Source: Aeromonas eucrenophila (GTDB taxonomy: Bacteria; Pseudomonadota; Gammaproteobacteria; Enterobacterales; Aeromonadaceae). Taken from it: a DNA stretch of 64,000 bases. Below, in pieces: positions 1-8,787 of this stretch. The notes under the pieces were generated by a model that saw only the letters and a program-made list of their open reading frames with translations, had not been told where the DNA came from and made no database searches. The stretch covers positions 1 through 64,000 of the forward strand of contig NZ_CDDF01000002.1 of NCBI RefSeq assembly GCF_000819865.1, given 5' to 3'. The translations under genes and the position numbers were made by a program. Each line of letters opens with the position of its first letter. Within the stretch, counting starts at the first letter, position 1.

Positions 1-317
1 CGATAGACTGGGCTTTTTTCATATCTGCTATTCACTCACATCCATTCAGCAGCGGTATTCTGGTACAGATCTTCACCACTCTCTGTGAGTGGCACCCGTT
101 TCTCTCGACATAGCCCCCTCCCTTTTTCACTACCCATGATGATGACGCCAATGACTGGCTTGATTTACTCATGTCATAACAATCTGTATTTGCTTAAGTT
201 ATTTTTTATTAATCCTCCTTATATTTGAAAAAGAGATAAGCAAAGCGCGTTTTCTTCCTTCCTGATATATCGAGGAGACGGCATGCTGTACTCAATCCAA
301 CGATAAGGAGTATCACC
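1..317. other. Intergenic region upstream of sbp
   Basis: No coding region is supported here. The last 150 bases are AT-rich, as expected for a promoter region of the sulfate-binding protein gene, and an AAGGAG ribosome binding site lies at 305-310 just before sbp. CysB sites are too degenerate to place by eye, so none is claimed. Confidence 0.5.
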
Positions 318-1319
318 ATGAAACTGCGAATGACCGCCCTGACTCTGCTCTCTCTACTGGCGCTCGGCCAAGCCAATGCCGCCGAAATCCGTCTGCTCAA
401 CGTCTCTTACGATCCGACCCGCGAGCTGTTCCAAGAATACAACAGTGCCTTCGCCAAGGAGTGGAAGACCAAGACCGGTGACGATGTGGTGGTGAGCCAG
501 TCCCACGGTGGCTCCGGCAAGCAGGCGCGCGCCGTGGTGGATGGGCTGGAGGCCGATGTGGTGTCGCTGGCGCTGGCTTATGACGTCGATGCCGTGGCCA
601 AGGCAGGCCTCACCGCAGCGGATTGGGAGAGCCAGTTGGCCAACAACGCTTCCCCCTATACCTCCACCATCGTCTTCCTGGTGCGCAAGGGTAACCCCAA
701 GCAGATAAAGGATTGGGATGATCTGGTGCGCAAGGATGTGGCCATCGTCACTCCCAACCCCAAGACTTCCGGCGGAGCACGCTGGAACTACCTGGCTGCC
801 TGGGGTTATGCCCTGAAGAAGAGTGGCAGTGAAGAGGGAGCCAAGCAGTTCGTCGGCGATCTGTTCAAGAACGTGAAGGTGCTGGACTCCGGCGCCCGCG
901 GCGCCACCACCAGCTTCATCGAGCGTGGTCTGGGTGACGTACTGCTGGCCTGGGAGAACGAAGCCCTGCTGGTACTGGGTCAACCGGGCACCAGCGACAA
1001 GTTTGAACTGGTAGTGCCCTCCGTTTCGATTCTGGCTGAGCCGCCGGTGGCTGTGGTCGACAAGGTTGCCAAGAAGCACGGCACCGAGGCCGTCGCCAAG
1101 GGATACCTCGATTATCTCTACTCCGATGAGGGGCAGCGCATCATCGCCAAGTACCACTATCGCCCCAGCAATCCGGCGATCCTGAAGGAGACCTCGGCTC
1201 AGTTCCCCACCCTGAACCTGTTCACCGTCAAGGACCTGGAAGGGGATTGGAGCAAGGCCCAGAAGAAGCACTTCGCCCAGGGCGGTCTGTTTGACCAGAT
1301 CTACCAACCAGGTAGCTAA
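318..1319 (+). CDS. sbp: Periplasmic sulfate-binding protein Sbp
   Basis: This is the substrate-binding protein that captures sulfate (or thiosulfate) in the periplasm and delivers it to the CysTWA transporter encoded just downstream. The 333-residue product has a typical signal peptide ending near residue 21 (LGQANA-AE) and matches E. coli Sbp as I recall it almost end to end, including [48 protein letters not shown] and VLDSGARG. These segments line the anion site in the family. The ATG is preceded by AAGGAG at good spacing. It is followed at 45 bp by a hydrolase gene and is separated from cysT by a strong terminator, so it is probably its own transcription unit under CysB-type control. Confidence 0.96.
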   Translation: MKLRMTALTLLSLLALGQANAAEIRLLNVSYDPTRELFQEYNSAFAKEWKTKTGDDVVVSQSHGGSGKQARAVVDGLEADVVSLALAYDVDAVAKAGLTAADWESQLANNASPYTSTIVFLVRKGNPKQIKDWDDLVRKDVAIVTPNPKTSGGARWNYLAAWGYALKKSGSEEGAKQFVGDLFKNVKVLDSGARGATTSFIERGLGDVLLAWENEALLVLGQPGTSDKFELVVPSVSILAEPPVAVVDKVAKKHGTEAVAKGYLDYLYSDEGQRIIAKYHYRPSNPAILKETSAQFPTLNLFTVKDLEGDWSKAQKKHFAQGGLFDQIYQPGS

Positions 1320-1364
1320 GCCCACACCAAACTGGCCCCTGTGCCAACGGATAGGAGCACCGAG

Positions 1365-1940
1365 ATGAACAAAATCCTCCTGGTTCCCGGTCTGCACAAC
1401 AGTGGGCCGGATCACTGGCAGAGCCGATGGCATCAGCACTTCCCACACTGGCAGCGCATGGTTGGCCTGCCTTGGGACAAGCCAGACTTAACGGTCTGGA
1501 GTGCCAAGCTGGCGAGCAAGCTCAGGAGCCGGCGTAGCCGGGTCCACCTGGTAGCACACTCTTTCGGTGCCCTGACGGCCATCGCCGCCGCCCGGCTGCA
1601 GCCGGAGAAGGTCTCCTCCATCCTGATAGTGGCGCCAGCGGATCCGGCCCGCTTCGGTATCCCGGATGAACTGCTGGCGGGATCCATCAAGGTATCCGCC
1701 CAGCTCATCGCCAGCCGCAACGATCCCTGGATGTCGTTCGAGCGGGCCGAGTTCTGGAGCCGTCAGTGGCAGGTACCGCTGTTCGATGCCGGTGAGGTGG
1801 GCCACATCAATGCCCAGTCCGGTCATGGGGAGTGGAGTCAGGGTCTTAACCTGCTCGGCACTCTTCACCGCCGGGCCGAGATGGTGGTCGAGCCTGCCCC
1901 GGCTGAATGGGGCCGGCAGGCGGCGATCAGCTTTCGTTGA
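1365..1940 (+). CDS. RBBP9/YdeN-family serine hydrolase
   Basis: A cytoplasmic alpha/beta hydrolase of the small RBBP9/YdeN type, 191 residues. The visible triad elements are the nucleophile elbow AHSFGA (Ser), an Asp in SRNDPW and a His in GEVGHIN, in the order usual for this family. The N-terminus ILLVPGLHNSGPDHWQ, with an oxyanion-hole region, is also typical. I chose ATG 1365 because ATAGGAG sits just upstream; an upstream GTG at 1341 in frame lacks such a site. It lies 45 bp after sbp with no terminator between and ends before the terminator at 2051-2083, so it is probably cotranscribed with sbp. The physiological substrate is unknown and a sulfur link is only suggested by position. Confidence 0.85.
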   Translation: MNKILLVPGLHNSGPDHWQSRWHQHFPHWQRMVGLPWDKPDLTVWSAKLASKLRSRRSRVHLVAHSFGALTAIAAARLQPEKVSSILIVAPADPARFGIPDELLAGSIKVSAQLIASRNDPWMSFERAEFWSRQWQVPLFDAGEVGHINAQSGHGEWSQGLNLLGTLHRRAEMVVEPAPAEWGRQAAISFR

Positions 1941-2050
1941 TGTTTTGTATGTATGACAAGGAAGGTGACCATATGAGATCAAGCAGGTTCGCTAGCCTGT
2001 ATCCATAGCAACAGACTCCGCAGTTCCCGGTTCCACAGCTCCGTTTAGTT

Positions 2051-2083
2051 AGGTCTTTTATTTATATAAAAGACCTTTTTTTA
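2051..2083 (+). terminator. Rho-independent terminator after the sbp-hydrolase unit
   Basis: A perfect 10-bp stem (AGGTCTTTTA with TAAAAGACCT, loop TTTATA) is followed by a T run. It separates sbp and the hydrolase from the cysTWA genes. Confidence 0.88.
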
Positions 2084-2222
2084 TATTTATCGCTCTAAAA
2101 GCCTTGTTCCGCCGTTGTTATACAAAAAAGTAATTAGCAAAGGCGATATTGGTGTTTGTTGCACCTGGCGGGAGTGAGCAGAATCGCTACATCGAATGTT
2201 TTTTATAACAAACGGAAGTGTT

Positions 2223-3062
2223 ATGCGATTAAGTTCTTATTCCGTCCTGCCCGGATTGGGCCCGACCCTCGGCTTCAGCCTGCTCTATCTGAGCATACTG
2301 GTGCTGCTGCCGCTCTCCGCATTGGTGTTGTTCGCCGTGAACAATCTCAACGCCGCCGAGTTCTGGCAGGTGATCAGCTCCCCGCGAGTGCTGGCTTCCT
2401 TTCGTCTGAGCTTTGGGGCAGCCTTTATCGCGGCCCTGCTCAACAGCCTGTTCGGGCTGATCCTGGCCTGGGTATTGGTGCGCTACACCTTCCCCGGTCG
2501 CCGCTTAGTGGATGCATTGATCGATCTGCCGTTTGCCATGCCCACCGCCGTCTCCGGTATCGCCCTGTGTGCCATCTTCGCCCCCAACGGCTGGATAGGT
2601 CAGTGGGTCGCCCCCTTTGGTATCGAGCTCGCCTACAACCCCATAGGGGTGGTGATAGCGCTGACCTTCATCGGCCTGCCCTTCGTGGTGCGCACCCTGC
2701 AACCTGTGCTGCGCGAGGCGGAGGCAGAACAGGAAGAGGCCGCCGCCAGCTTGGGTGCCAACCGCTGGCAGACCTTTGTCCGGGTACTCTGGCCGACCCT
2801 GATCCCGGCACTGCTGACCGGCTTCGCCCTGGCCTTCGCCCGCGGAGTGGGGGAGTACGGCTCCGTCATCTTTATCGCTGGCAACCTGCCCATGGTCTCC
2901 GAGATAGCGCCGCTGATGATCATGAGCCACCTGGAGGAGTATGACTACGCCGGTGCGTCTGCCATCGCCTCCGTCATGCTGCTTATCTCATTCATTCTGC
3001 TGTTGATTATCAATAAGTTGCAGGCCTGGAGCTGGGCCCGTATCGGAGGGAGCCGTATATGA
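2223..3062 (+). CDS. cysT: Sulfate/thiosulfate ABC transporter permease CysT (CysU)
   Basis: One of the two inner-membrane permease subunits of the sulfate importer. The 279 residues contain about six hydrophobic segments and the cytoplasmic EAA loop ([21 protein letters not shown], about residues 172-192) that contacts the CysA ATPase. The start at ATG 2223 gives [13 protein letters not shown], which aligns with the usual CysT N-terminus (SRRVLPGF in E. coli); an in-frame ATG at 2196 would add nine unlikely residues. It overlaps cysW by four bases (ATGA), indicating translational coupling. About 140 bp of AT-rich sequence separates it from the upstream terminator, giving room for its own CysB-dependent promoter. 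Confidence 0.95.
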   Translation: MRLSSYSVLPGLGPTLGFSLLYLSILVLLPLSALVLFAVNNLNAAEFWQVISSPRVLASFRLSFGAAFIAALLNSLFGLILAWVLVRYTFPGRRLVDALIDLPFAMPTAVSGIALCAIFAPNGWIGQWVAPFGIELAYNPIGVVIALTFIGLPFVVRTLQPVLREAEAEQEEAAASLGANRWQTFVRVLWPTLIPALLTGFALAFARGVGEYGSVIFIAGNLPMVSEIAPLMIMSHLEEYDYAGASAIASVMLLISFILLLIINKLQAWSWARIGGSRI

Positions 3063-3946
3063 CCGCATCCAGCATTGCACTCGACAAGGCACCGCAAGTG
3101 ACTGTGGTCGTGAGCCATCAACCCGTGACCCGTGAGCCGGTCTGGGTCAAGTGGCTGCTTATCACTGTGGGATTAGGCTGGTTTGCCGCCCTGCTGCTGC
3201 TGCCGCTCGCCACCGTCTTCATTCAGGCGCTGACTCCGGGCCTTGCCTTCTTCTGGCACGCCATCAGTGAGCCGGATGCCCTGAGTGCCCTCGGCCTGAC
3301 CGCGCTGGTAACCCTCTGCTCGGTGCCGCTCAACGTGTTGTTCGGTCTGGCGGCCGCCTGGGCCATCGCCCGCTTCCGCTTTCCGGGTCGGCAACTGCTG
3401 ATCACCATCATCGATCTGCCGTTCTCGGTGTCGCCCGTCATCGCGGGCCTGATGTTCGTGCTGATGTTCGGCAGCCGCGGCTGGTTTGGCGACTGGCTGA
3501 GCGAGCACGACATCAAGATCATCTTCGCCACCCCTGGCATCATCCTGGCGACCACTTTTATCACGGTGCCCTTCGTGGTGCGCGAACTGCTGCCCCAGAT
3601 GGAGGCGCGCGGGCCGGAAGAGGAAGAAGCCGCCATCATGCTGGGAGCGAGCGGCTTGCAGATGTTCTGGCGAGTCACTCTGCCCGGCATTCGCTGGAGC
3701 CTGATGTATGGCGTGCTGCTCTGTACCGCCCGGGCGGTGGGGGAGTTTGGTGCCGTCTCCGTGGTCTCCGGCCACATTCGTGGTCAGACCAATACCCTGC
3801 CACTGCACATCGAGATCCTCTACAACGAGTACCAGACCGGCGCCGCCTTCGCGGTAGCCAGCCTGCTGGCCCTGTTCGGGATCTTCACCCTGTTGGGGGA
3901 AACCCTGTTGGCCCGGCTGCGTGGTCAGCCCACCAAATCTCACTGA
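3059..3946 (+). CDS. cysW: Sulfate/thiosulfate ABC transporter permease CysW
   Basis: Second permease subunit, forming the membrane channel with CysT. The 295-residue protein carries multiple transmembrane stretches and the EAA motif [20 protein letters not shown] (about residues 184-203). It has a somewhat long N-terminal cytoplasmic extension of about 30 residues before the first helix. The start codon overlaps the cysT stop codon, and cysA follows 24 bp later, so cysTWA is one operon. Confidence 0.95.
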   Translation: MTASSIALDKAPQVTVVVSHQPVTREPVWVKWLLITVGLGWFAALLLLPLATVFIQALTPGLAFFWHAISEPDALSALGLTALVTLCSVPLNVLFGLAAAWAIARFRFPGRQLLITIIDLPFSVSPVIAGLMFVLMFGSRGWFGDWLSEHDIKIIFATPGIILATTFITVPFVVRELLPQMEARGPEEEEAAIMLGASGLQMFWRVTLPGIRWSLMYGVLLCTARAVGEFGAVSVVSGHIRGQTNTLPLHIEILYNEYQTGAAFAVASLLALFGIFTLLGETLLARLRGQPTKSH

Positions 3947-3970
3947 TTTCACAGTTTCAACGAGGCAGCC

Positions 3971-5038
3971 ATGAGCATTCAGGTTCAACAACTCAACAAG
4001 CATTTCAATCAGTACGCGGCCCTTGCCGACATCAACCTCGACTTTCACGACGGCGAGCTGGTCGCGCTGCTGGGCCCGTCCGGCTGCGGCAAGACTACCT
4101 TGCTGCGGATCATCGCCGGGCTGGAGCAGGCCGACAGCGGTAGCGTCATCATCCGTGGGGAGGATGCCTCGGCGCTCCACGTGCGTGAGCGCAACGTCGG
4201 CTTCGTGTTCCAGCACTATGCCCTGTTCCGCCACATGACGGTGTTCGAGAACGTGGCGTTCGGCCTGAGGGTCAAGCCGCGCAGTGAGCGTCCGGGCGAA
4301 ACCGCCATCCGCGCCCGGGTCAAGGAGCTGCTGGATCTGGTGCAGCTCAGCCACGTGGCCGAGCGTTATCCGACCCAGCTCTCCGGCGGTCAACGCCAGC
4401 GGGTCGCCCTGGCCCGCGCTTTGGCGGTGCAGCCCAAGGTGCTGCTGCTGGACGAGCCGTTCGGTGCCCTCGATGCCCAGGTGCGCAAGGAGCTGCGCCG
4501 CTGGTTGCGGGAACTGCACGACGAGCTGCACGTCACTAGCCTGTTCGTGACCCACGATCAGGAGGAGGCGCTGGAGGTGGCGGATAGAGTCGTCTTGATG
4601 AATGCCGGCCGGGTCGAGCAGATAGGCACCCCGGCCGAGGTCTATGACCAACCAGCCAGCTCCTTCGTGCACAGCTTCCTCGGCAGCGTGAATCTGTTCC
4701 GTGGTCGGGTGGCGGAGCAGGGGCTCGGCATCGGCGAGCAGTCGCTGGGCGCCCCTGCGGTTTCCCACCTGGCCAAGGGCAGTGCGGCCATAGCCTATGT
4801 GCGCCCCCACGAGCTGGATATTCTGCCAGCGGAGGCGATCGGCGGCATCAGTGCCACCATCACCCGGCTGCTGCCCATGGGGCCGCGGATCCGGGTCGAG
4901 CTGCGTGGCGTAGGTGACACCCAGGGGGCACACTTCGAGGTCGAACTGAGCAAAGAGGCCGCCCGAGCCCTGACGCCGGGGCAGGGAGTGCGCCTGGTGG
5001 CCAGACAGGCTCAGCTCTATCCGGACTACCAGATTTAA
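3971..5038 (+). CDS. cysA: Sulfate/thiosulfate ABC transporter ATPase CysA
   Basis: The ATP-hydrolysing subunit of the sulfate importer, 355 residues. It shows Walker A (GPSGCGKTT, near residues 35-43), a Q-loop (FVFQHYALF), the ABC signature (LSGGQRQR), Walker B with catalytic Glu ([11 protein letters not shown]) and the H-loop (FVTHDQEEA). A C-terminal regulatory TOBE-like domain occupies roughly residues 240-355. [14 protein letters not shown] is characteristic of CysA. An AGGCAGCC ribosome-binding region precedes ATG 3971. Last gene of cysTWA; the regulator gene begins 98 bp downstream. Confidence 0.96.
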   Translation: MSIQVQQLNKHFNQYAALADINLDFHDGELVALLGPSGCGKTTLLRIIAGLEQADSGSVIIRGEDASALHVRERNVGFVFQHYALFRHMTVFENVAFGLRVKPRSERPGETAIRARVKELLDLVQLSHVAERYPTQLSGGQRQRVALARALAVQPKVLLLDEPFGALDAQVRKELRRWLRELHDELHVTSLFVTHDQEEALEVADRVVLMNAGRVEQIGTPAEVYDQPASSFVHSFLGSVNLFRGRVAEQGLGIGEQSLGAPAVSHLAKGSAAIAYVRPHELDILPAEAIGGISATITRLLPMGPRIRVELRGVGDTQGAHFEVELSKEAARALTPGQGVRLVARQAQLYPDYQI

Positions 5039-5088
5039 GGCGACGAGTTCGTCGATGTGATGAGCATCAGGCTTGAAACAGATAACAA

Positions 5089-5114
5089 GGCCGCGGGGTC
5101 AACCCCACGCGGCC
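5089..5114 (+). other. GC-rich hairpin between cysA and the CysB-family gene
   Basis: An inverted repeat (GGCCGCG at 5089-5095 with CGCGGCC at 5108-5114, extended inwards by GGG/CCC) lies between cysA and the regulator. There is no T run, so it could be an attenuating or RNA-stabilising hairpin rather than an efficient terminator. Confidence 0.45.
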
Positions 5115-5136
5115 GGTCAGCGCAGGAGGCGATGAC

Positions 5137-6084
5137 GTGAACTTTCAGCAACTACGCATTATTCGTGAGGCGGCCCGGCGGGACTACAACCTGACCGAGG
5201 TCGCCAACGCCCTGTTTACCTCCCAGTCTGGGGTCAGCCGCCACATTCGCGAGCTGGAAGAGGAGCTTGGGCTAGAGCTGTTCATTCGTTACGGCAAGCG
5301 ACTGCTCGGCATGACGGAGCCGGGCAAGGAGCTGCTGGTGATCGCCGAGCGCATCCTGGGGGATGCCAACAACATCCGCAAGCTGGCCAGTACCTTCGCG
5401 AACCGCGACTCGGGCCGGCTGCTGGTAGCGACCACTCACACCCAGGCGCGTTACGCCCTGCCACGGGTGGTGAAGGCGTTTCGCGAGCAGTTTCCGCTGG
5501 TGCAACTGGAACTGCGTCAGGGCAGCCCGGAGGAGATAGTACGGCTGGTGCAGACCGGCGAGGTGGATATCGGCATCAGCAGCGAGCAGCTCGATCGCAG
5601 CGAAGGGGTGGTGGCCTTCCCCTACTACCGCTGGCACCACAACATAGTGGTTCCCGAGCAGCATCCCCTCACCGCCGAGCGGGATCTGACCCTGGCGGCG
5701 CTGGCCCACTGGCCCATAGTCACCTACCAATCGGGCCTGACCGGCCGGGCGCGGGTGGACGAGGCCTTCGCCGAGGCAGGTATAGAGCCGCAGATCCTGC
5801 TGACCGCCCAGGACTCGGACGTCATCAAGACCTATGTCGAGCTGGAGATGGGGGTCGGCATACTGGCGGACATGGCGTTCGACGCCCAGCGGGACAAGGG
5901 GCTGGTGCAGCTCGACGGCAGCCGGCTGTTTGCACCCCACACCGCCTGGATCGGCCTAAAACAGGGGCAGTTCCAGCACAACTTCGCCTGGCAGTTCATC
6001 CAGCTGTGCAACCCCGAGCTGGCGTTGGCGGACATCCAGGCGCGGGCCATGGGCAACGAGCCGCAGCTGGATTACCAGATCTGA
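5137..6084 (+). CDS. cysB: CysB/Cbl-family LysR-type transcriptional regulator
   Basis: A 315-residue LysR-type activator that probably controls sulfur assimilation in response to acetylserine or sulfate. The N-terminal winged helix contains the CysB-type helix LFTSQSGVSRHIRELEEELG. The effector domain has ATTHTQARYALPRVVKAF, QGSPEEI and DSDVIKTYVELEMGVGI, all strongly CysB-like. Translation starts at GTG 5137, seven bases after AGGAGG; the nearby ATG at 5132 is out of frame and meets a stop at once. From recall, the N-terminus (NLTEVANALFTSQ) and C-terminal half (LKQG, ILADMAF) look closer to betaproteobacterial CysB than to E. coli CysB, so a second, canonical cysB may exist elsewhere. A terminator follows. 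Confidence 0.87.
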   Translation: MNFQQLRIIREAARRDYNLTEVANALFTSQSGVSRHIRELEEELGLELFIRYGKRLLGMTEPGKELLVIAERILGDANNIRKLASTFANRDSGRLLVATTHTQARYALPRVVKAFREQFPLVQLELRQGSPEEIVRLVQTGEVDIGISSEQLDRSEGVVAFPYYRWHHNIVVPEQHPLTAERDLTLAALAHWPIVTYQSGLTGRARVDEAFAEAGIEPQILLTAQDSDVIKTYVELEMGVGILADMAFDAQRDKGLVQLDGSRLFAPHTAWIGLKQGQFQHNFAWQFIQLCNPELALADIQARAMGNEPQLDYQI

Positions 6085-6104
6085 TGCCTGCCACGAGATG
6101 AGGG

Positions 6105-6134
6105 AACAGGGAGCCCATGGCTCCCTGTTTGTTT
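6105..6134 (+). terminator. Terminator after the cys cluster
   Basis: An 11-bp perfect stem (AACAGGGAGCC with GGCTCCCTGTT, loop CAT) is followed by TTGTTT. It ends the regulator transcript ahead of the convergent cytochrome gene. Confidence 0.85.
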
Positions 6135-6182
6135 ATCTGCCTCTGGATGGAAAGCCGGTCTCTGCGACCTGGCGCCGTCTGC

Positions 6183-6713
6183 TTATTTGCCGCTGCGGGG
6201 CCCCAGCATGCGATAGAGGGTGCGATCGCCTTTTATCCCGTGGTGGTACAGGGCAGCGGCCACGTGCAGCAGGACCAGCGCCGCCAGCGACAGGCAACCG
6301 AGGCGGTGCACGCGAAAGAAGAAGGCGTTGATCTCGGGGCTGTCGATGGGGTTGGTGATCGGATAGAGCCAGAACAGGGCGTAATCCTGCTCCAGCATCA
6401 GGAAGCCGCTCAGCAGCACGACGAACATCAGCCCATAGAGCAGGGCATGGGCCAGCTTGACCCAGCCATGGTAGTGCCCGGCCTCACTCTCGGGCAGTGG
6501 CGTTCTCAGGTGCTGCCAGCCCCAGCGCAGCAGGAAGAGCGGGGTGATTAGGGTCGCCATCGACATGTTCAGCACCGACAGAAACTGAAACAGCCGGGGG
6601 TGGCTGTCGATCACCAGGTGCATCAGGTAGCCCGCCAGGGTGGCGTAGAGAATGACGACGGCCATCAGCCAGTGCAGCAGGCGACTCAGGGGGTCATAGT
6701 AGTTTTTCGTCAT
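6183..6713 (-). CDS. Cytochrome b561 family membrane protein
   Basis: A small integral-membrane diheme b-type cytochrome, 176 residues with four hydrophobic helices, expected to move electrons between the quinone pool and a periplasmic or membrane partner. Candidate heme ligands are His in LLHWLMAV (helix 1), LAHALLYG (helix 3) and HRLGC...LHVAAALYHH (helix 4), the arrangement seen in E. coli CybB/YceJ-type proteins. The C-terminus DRTLYRMLGP is also typical. It stands alone, convergent with the CysB-family gene, and its 5' side abuts the gbpA terminator. The native partner cannot be told from context. Confidence 0.9.
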   Translation of the reverse strand: MTKNYYDPLSRLLHWLMAVVILYATLAGYLMHLVIDSHPRLFQFLSVLNMSMATLITPLFLLRWGWQHLRTPLPESEAGHYHGWVKLAHALLYGLMFVVLLSGFLMLEQDYALFWLYPITNPIDSPEINAFFFRVHRLGCLSLAALVLLHVAAALYHHGIKGDRTLYRMLGPRSGK

Positions 6714-6773
6714 ATTGTTTGTCCGACAGGGGAGCTCGCGCTGCCAAAGACAGCGGGATCTCGGATAACAGGC

Positions 6774-6801
6774 AAAAAAAAAGAGGCCGCTCGGGCCTCT
6801 T
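6774..6801 (-). terminator. Rho-independent terminator of gbpA
   Basis: On the minus strand an 8-bp stem (AAGAGGCC with GGCCTCTT) is followed by a long T run, seen on the plus strand as nine A residues. It lies 20 bp past the gbpA stop codon. Confidence 0.9.
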
Positions 6802-6820
6802 CTGCTCAGGAGTTGCGGGC

Positions 6821-8245
6821 TCAGTTCACCAGGGTCCAGGCATCCTGCCAGTTGGATCCCACGCCGGGCTCATACTGGGTGGCCGTGCTCGACCAGATGC
6901 TGCACCAACCGCTGTAGGGGTAGGGCTTGCACTGGTATACCTTGCCGTTCTTGGGTTGCAGCACCTTGGTGCCGGCCACATAGGACTTCAACCCTTCCGG
7001 GAAGCTGTACTGGTAGTCGCCGCCGCTGGCCGGATCCTTGAACATCAGATCCAGGGTCTGCTGCAGTGAGGCGCCACCCGCCTTCGGCTTGCCTTCGATC
7101 ACCAGCTGATGGTGACCCGCGCTCAGGCCGCTGACCGCCATGGTGAAGCTCTGGCTGCTGTCCTTGATGTCGGCACTGGTCTGTCCCTTGGCGGCACCGC
7201 CATGGTCATACAGGGTGTTGGTGACCGCGAGATCCCCCTGGGCCGTGACGCTGAAGTTCAGGGTGACCTTGCCGTTGTCGAGCAGGTATTCGCTCTCCAG
7301 ACCGCTCACGCTGATGCTGTCGTTCACTGGAGGCTGCTGCTGCTCGAGCTGGACCTCGACCCGTTGCAGGTTGCTGCCAGCCTTCAGGTAGATGGGGTTC
7401 TGCCCGTAAACCGGGTTGAACTGGCCATCTGTTCCCTGCTGGCCGGCGCGGATCTGGCTCTGCTCTGTGTTGATCTTGGCTGCCAGATCGTGGGCCCAGT
7501 TGTTCTTCTGGCCCTGCTCGGAGGAGCCTATGGTCAGCACCGTCTGCAGATCGGTGCGCTCGCCGTTGGCGTCGAACACCCGGGTCTTGGCCTTGTCACC
7601 AGCCACCAGATCGATGGAGGGATAGATGGTTCCGCCCTGGCTCCAGGTCAGCGGCGGCTGGGTGCCACCATCGAACTTGGCATCGATCAGGTTGTAGAAG
7701 CTGTTGGCGGTATCACCCACCTCCCAGACCCCCAGGATCACCTGATAACCGGTGCGGGCCGGCAGGGTGCAATTGTGGGTGACCTGCTTGGGTGGTTGCA
7801 CCATGCCCCCGTCGATGACGCAGAAGGGGGTCAGATCGAAGGAGTCCCGGGTCAGCGGCTGGTTCGGGTTCCAATCCTGCTTGGTGAGGTAGTAACGCCA
7901 GTTGCGGGTCACGTGGTTGGCGGTGAAGCTCCAGCTGATGGCGAAGGGGCCCCCCTGCACCGGACGCTTGGTCCAGCGATCGCTGGTCTGAACGTCGAGC
8001 TCGGCGAACTGCGGGTGACCGGCCGAGGCGATCTGGCCGTCGGCGGGACCACCATTGGGGAAGCCGGACGGTGCCTCCAGGCTCTGGGGCTCCCACTGGA
8101 CGGCGCCACACTGGCTGTTGCCACCGGTCTTGCACAGGTAGTTGCGCGCCTCCGGTTGGTTGATGTAGCCATGGGCGAGTACGCCGCCGCTGGCCAGCAG
8201 CGCGAGCGCCGCCGCGAGGTGATTGAGTTGAGTTTTTGCTGCCAT
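6821..8245 (-). CDS. gbpA: GbpA-type chitin-binding lytic polysaccharide monooxygenase
   Basis: A secreted adhesin/LPMO that binds and oxidatively cleaves chitin and, in Vibrio, also binds host N-acetylglucosamine glycans. The 474-residue precursor has a signal peptide of 24 residues, leaving His25 as the mature N-terminus. His25 and His111 (in SFTANHVTRNW) form the expected copper histidine brace of an AA10 domain (about residues 25-200). Two middle domains follow, and a C-terminal CBM5/12 chitin-binding module (YQCKPYPYSGWCSIW, about residues 430-474). I chose ATG 8245, preceded by AGAGGA, over an in-frame upstream start, because it gives a clean signal peptide and because the longer form would start within the riboswitch leader. 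Regulated by the c-di-GMP riboswitch upstream. Confidence 0.95.
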   Translation of the reverse strand: MAAKTQLNHLAAALALLASGGVLAHGYINQPEARNYLCKTGGNSQCGAVQWEPQSLEAPSGFPNGGPADGQIASAGHPQFAELDVQTSDRWTKRPVQGGPFAISWSFTANHVTRNWRYYLTKQDWNPNQPLTRDSFDLTPFCVIDGGMVQPPKQVTHNCTLPARTGYQVILGVWEVGDTANSFYNLIDAKFDGGTQPPLTWSQGGTIYPSIDLVAGDKAKTRVFDANGERTDLQTVLTIGSSEQGQKNNWAHDLAAKINTEQSQIRAGQQGTDGQFNPVYGQNPIYLKAGSNLQRVEVQLEQQQPPVNDSISVSGLESEYLLDNGKVTLNFSVTAQGDLAVTNTLYDHGGAAKGQTSADIKDSSQSFTMAVSGLSAGHHQLVIEGKPKAGGASLQQTLDLMFKDPASGGDYQYSFPEGLKSYVAGTKVLQPKNGKVYQCKPYPYSGWCSIWSSTATQYEPGVGSNWQDAWTLVN

Positions 8246-8285
8246 ACATTCCTCTGTTCGACAGATGTGGGCAGTCAAGTTGGCT

Positions 8286-8318
8286 GGGGTTTTCCCCGAA
8301 ACACGATGCTGCAACCCC
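8286..8318 (-). promoter_or_regulatory. Candidate expression platform of the gbpA riboswitch
   Basis: On the minus strand the aptamer's 3' GGGGTT (8313-8318) can pair either within the aptamer or with AACCCC (8286-8291). That same AACCCC can instead close a local GGGG-AAAA-CCCC hairpin. Two mutually exclusive pairings next to the ligand pocket are what an expression platform needs. No T run follows, so control is more likely translational or Rho-linked. This is inference from base pairing only. Confidence 0.45.
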
Positions 8319-8395
8319 GCTATCCTGGACGAGACGTCTTTAGACCGGAGGCTTTGCGTCCTGGCCTTTCAACCAGTTTGCCAAATGACTACATA
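8304..8395 (-). promoter_or_regulatory. c-di-GMP-I (GEMM) riboswitch upstream of gbpA
   Basis: The minus-strand leader matches the GEMM-I consensus closely. It has GGCAAAC (plus coordinates 8376-8382), a short hairpin with a GAAA tetraloop, the invariant core GGACGCAAAGCCTCCGG (8345-8361), a CTAAA tetraloop-receptor-like segment, a second hairpin, and AGGATAGCGGGGTT closing the ligand pocket (8313-8326). In the Vibrio Vc2 aptamer, as I recall it, the same blocks occur in the same order. The aptamer ends about 60 nt before the gbpA start codon. Outer boundaries are approximate. Confidence 0.94.
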
Positions 8396-8787
8396 AAGGG
8401 TCATTGCGTCGCGTTTGACGACGCGCTGCCATCATGTCTTATTTTGATTAAATTATTAAGTGTAAATGTTTACAGCTTGACCTCGTCGGAGTAGAGCCAA
8501 TACTTAACTTTTTGTTTTCAAATGCCTATTTTATTGGCCATCGGTGCGGCGCCTTTCGATTCGCTTAATTAATATGCAAATACAATGCATTATTTATTGC
8601 CCCATGAGCAGAGCCTAGTGAAATGGAGTCTGGCTTGGCCAGGTGCAGGCCGGATCCCTGTGCTACAGACATGGCCAGCGGCTTTTGATAGCGTGGTGAG
8701 GCGCATCCCGGCGCCCCTTGTCTGGCCACGGCCGGGCATCATCACAAGGCAAGGCGCTCAATCGCCACCGATAACAAGAGGGACCTT
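8396..8787. other. Divergent promoter region between gbpA and the M3 peptidase gene
   Basis: No gene is supported here. The stretch 8440-8600 is AT-rich and should hold the gbpA promoter. Two symmetric sites are visible: GCGTCG-N7-CGACGC at 8406-8424, and TGTAAA-TG-TTTACA at 8461-8474, which could be operators. The peptidase ribosome binding site (AGAGGGA) lies just before 8788. Confidence 0.5.
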
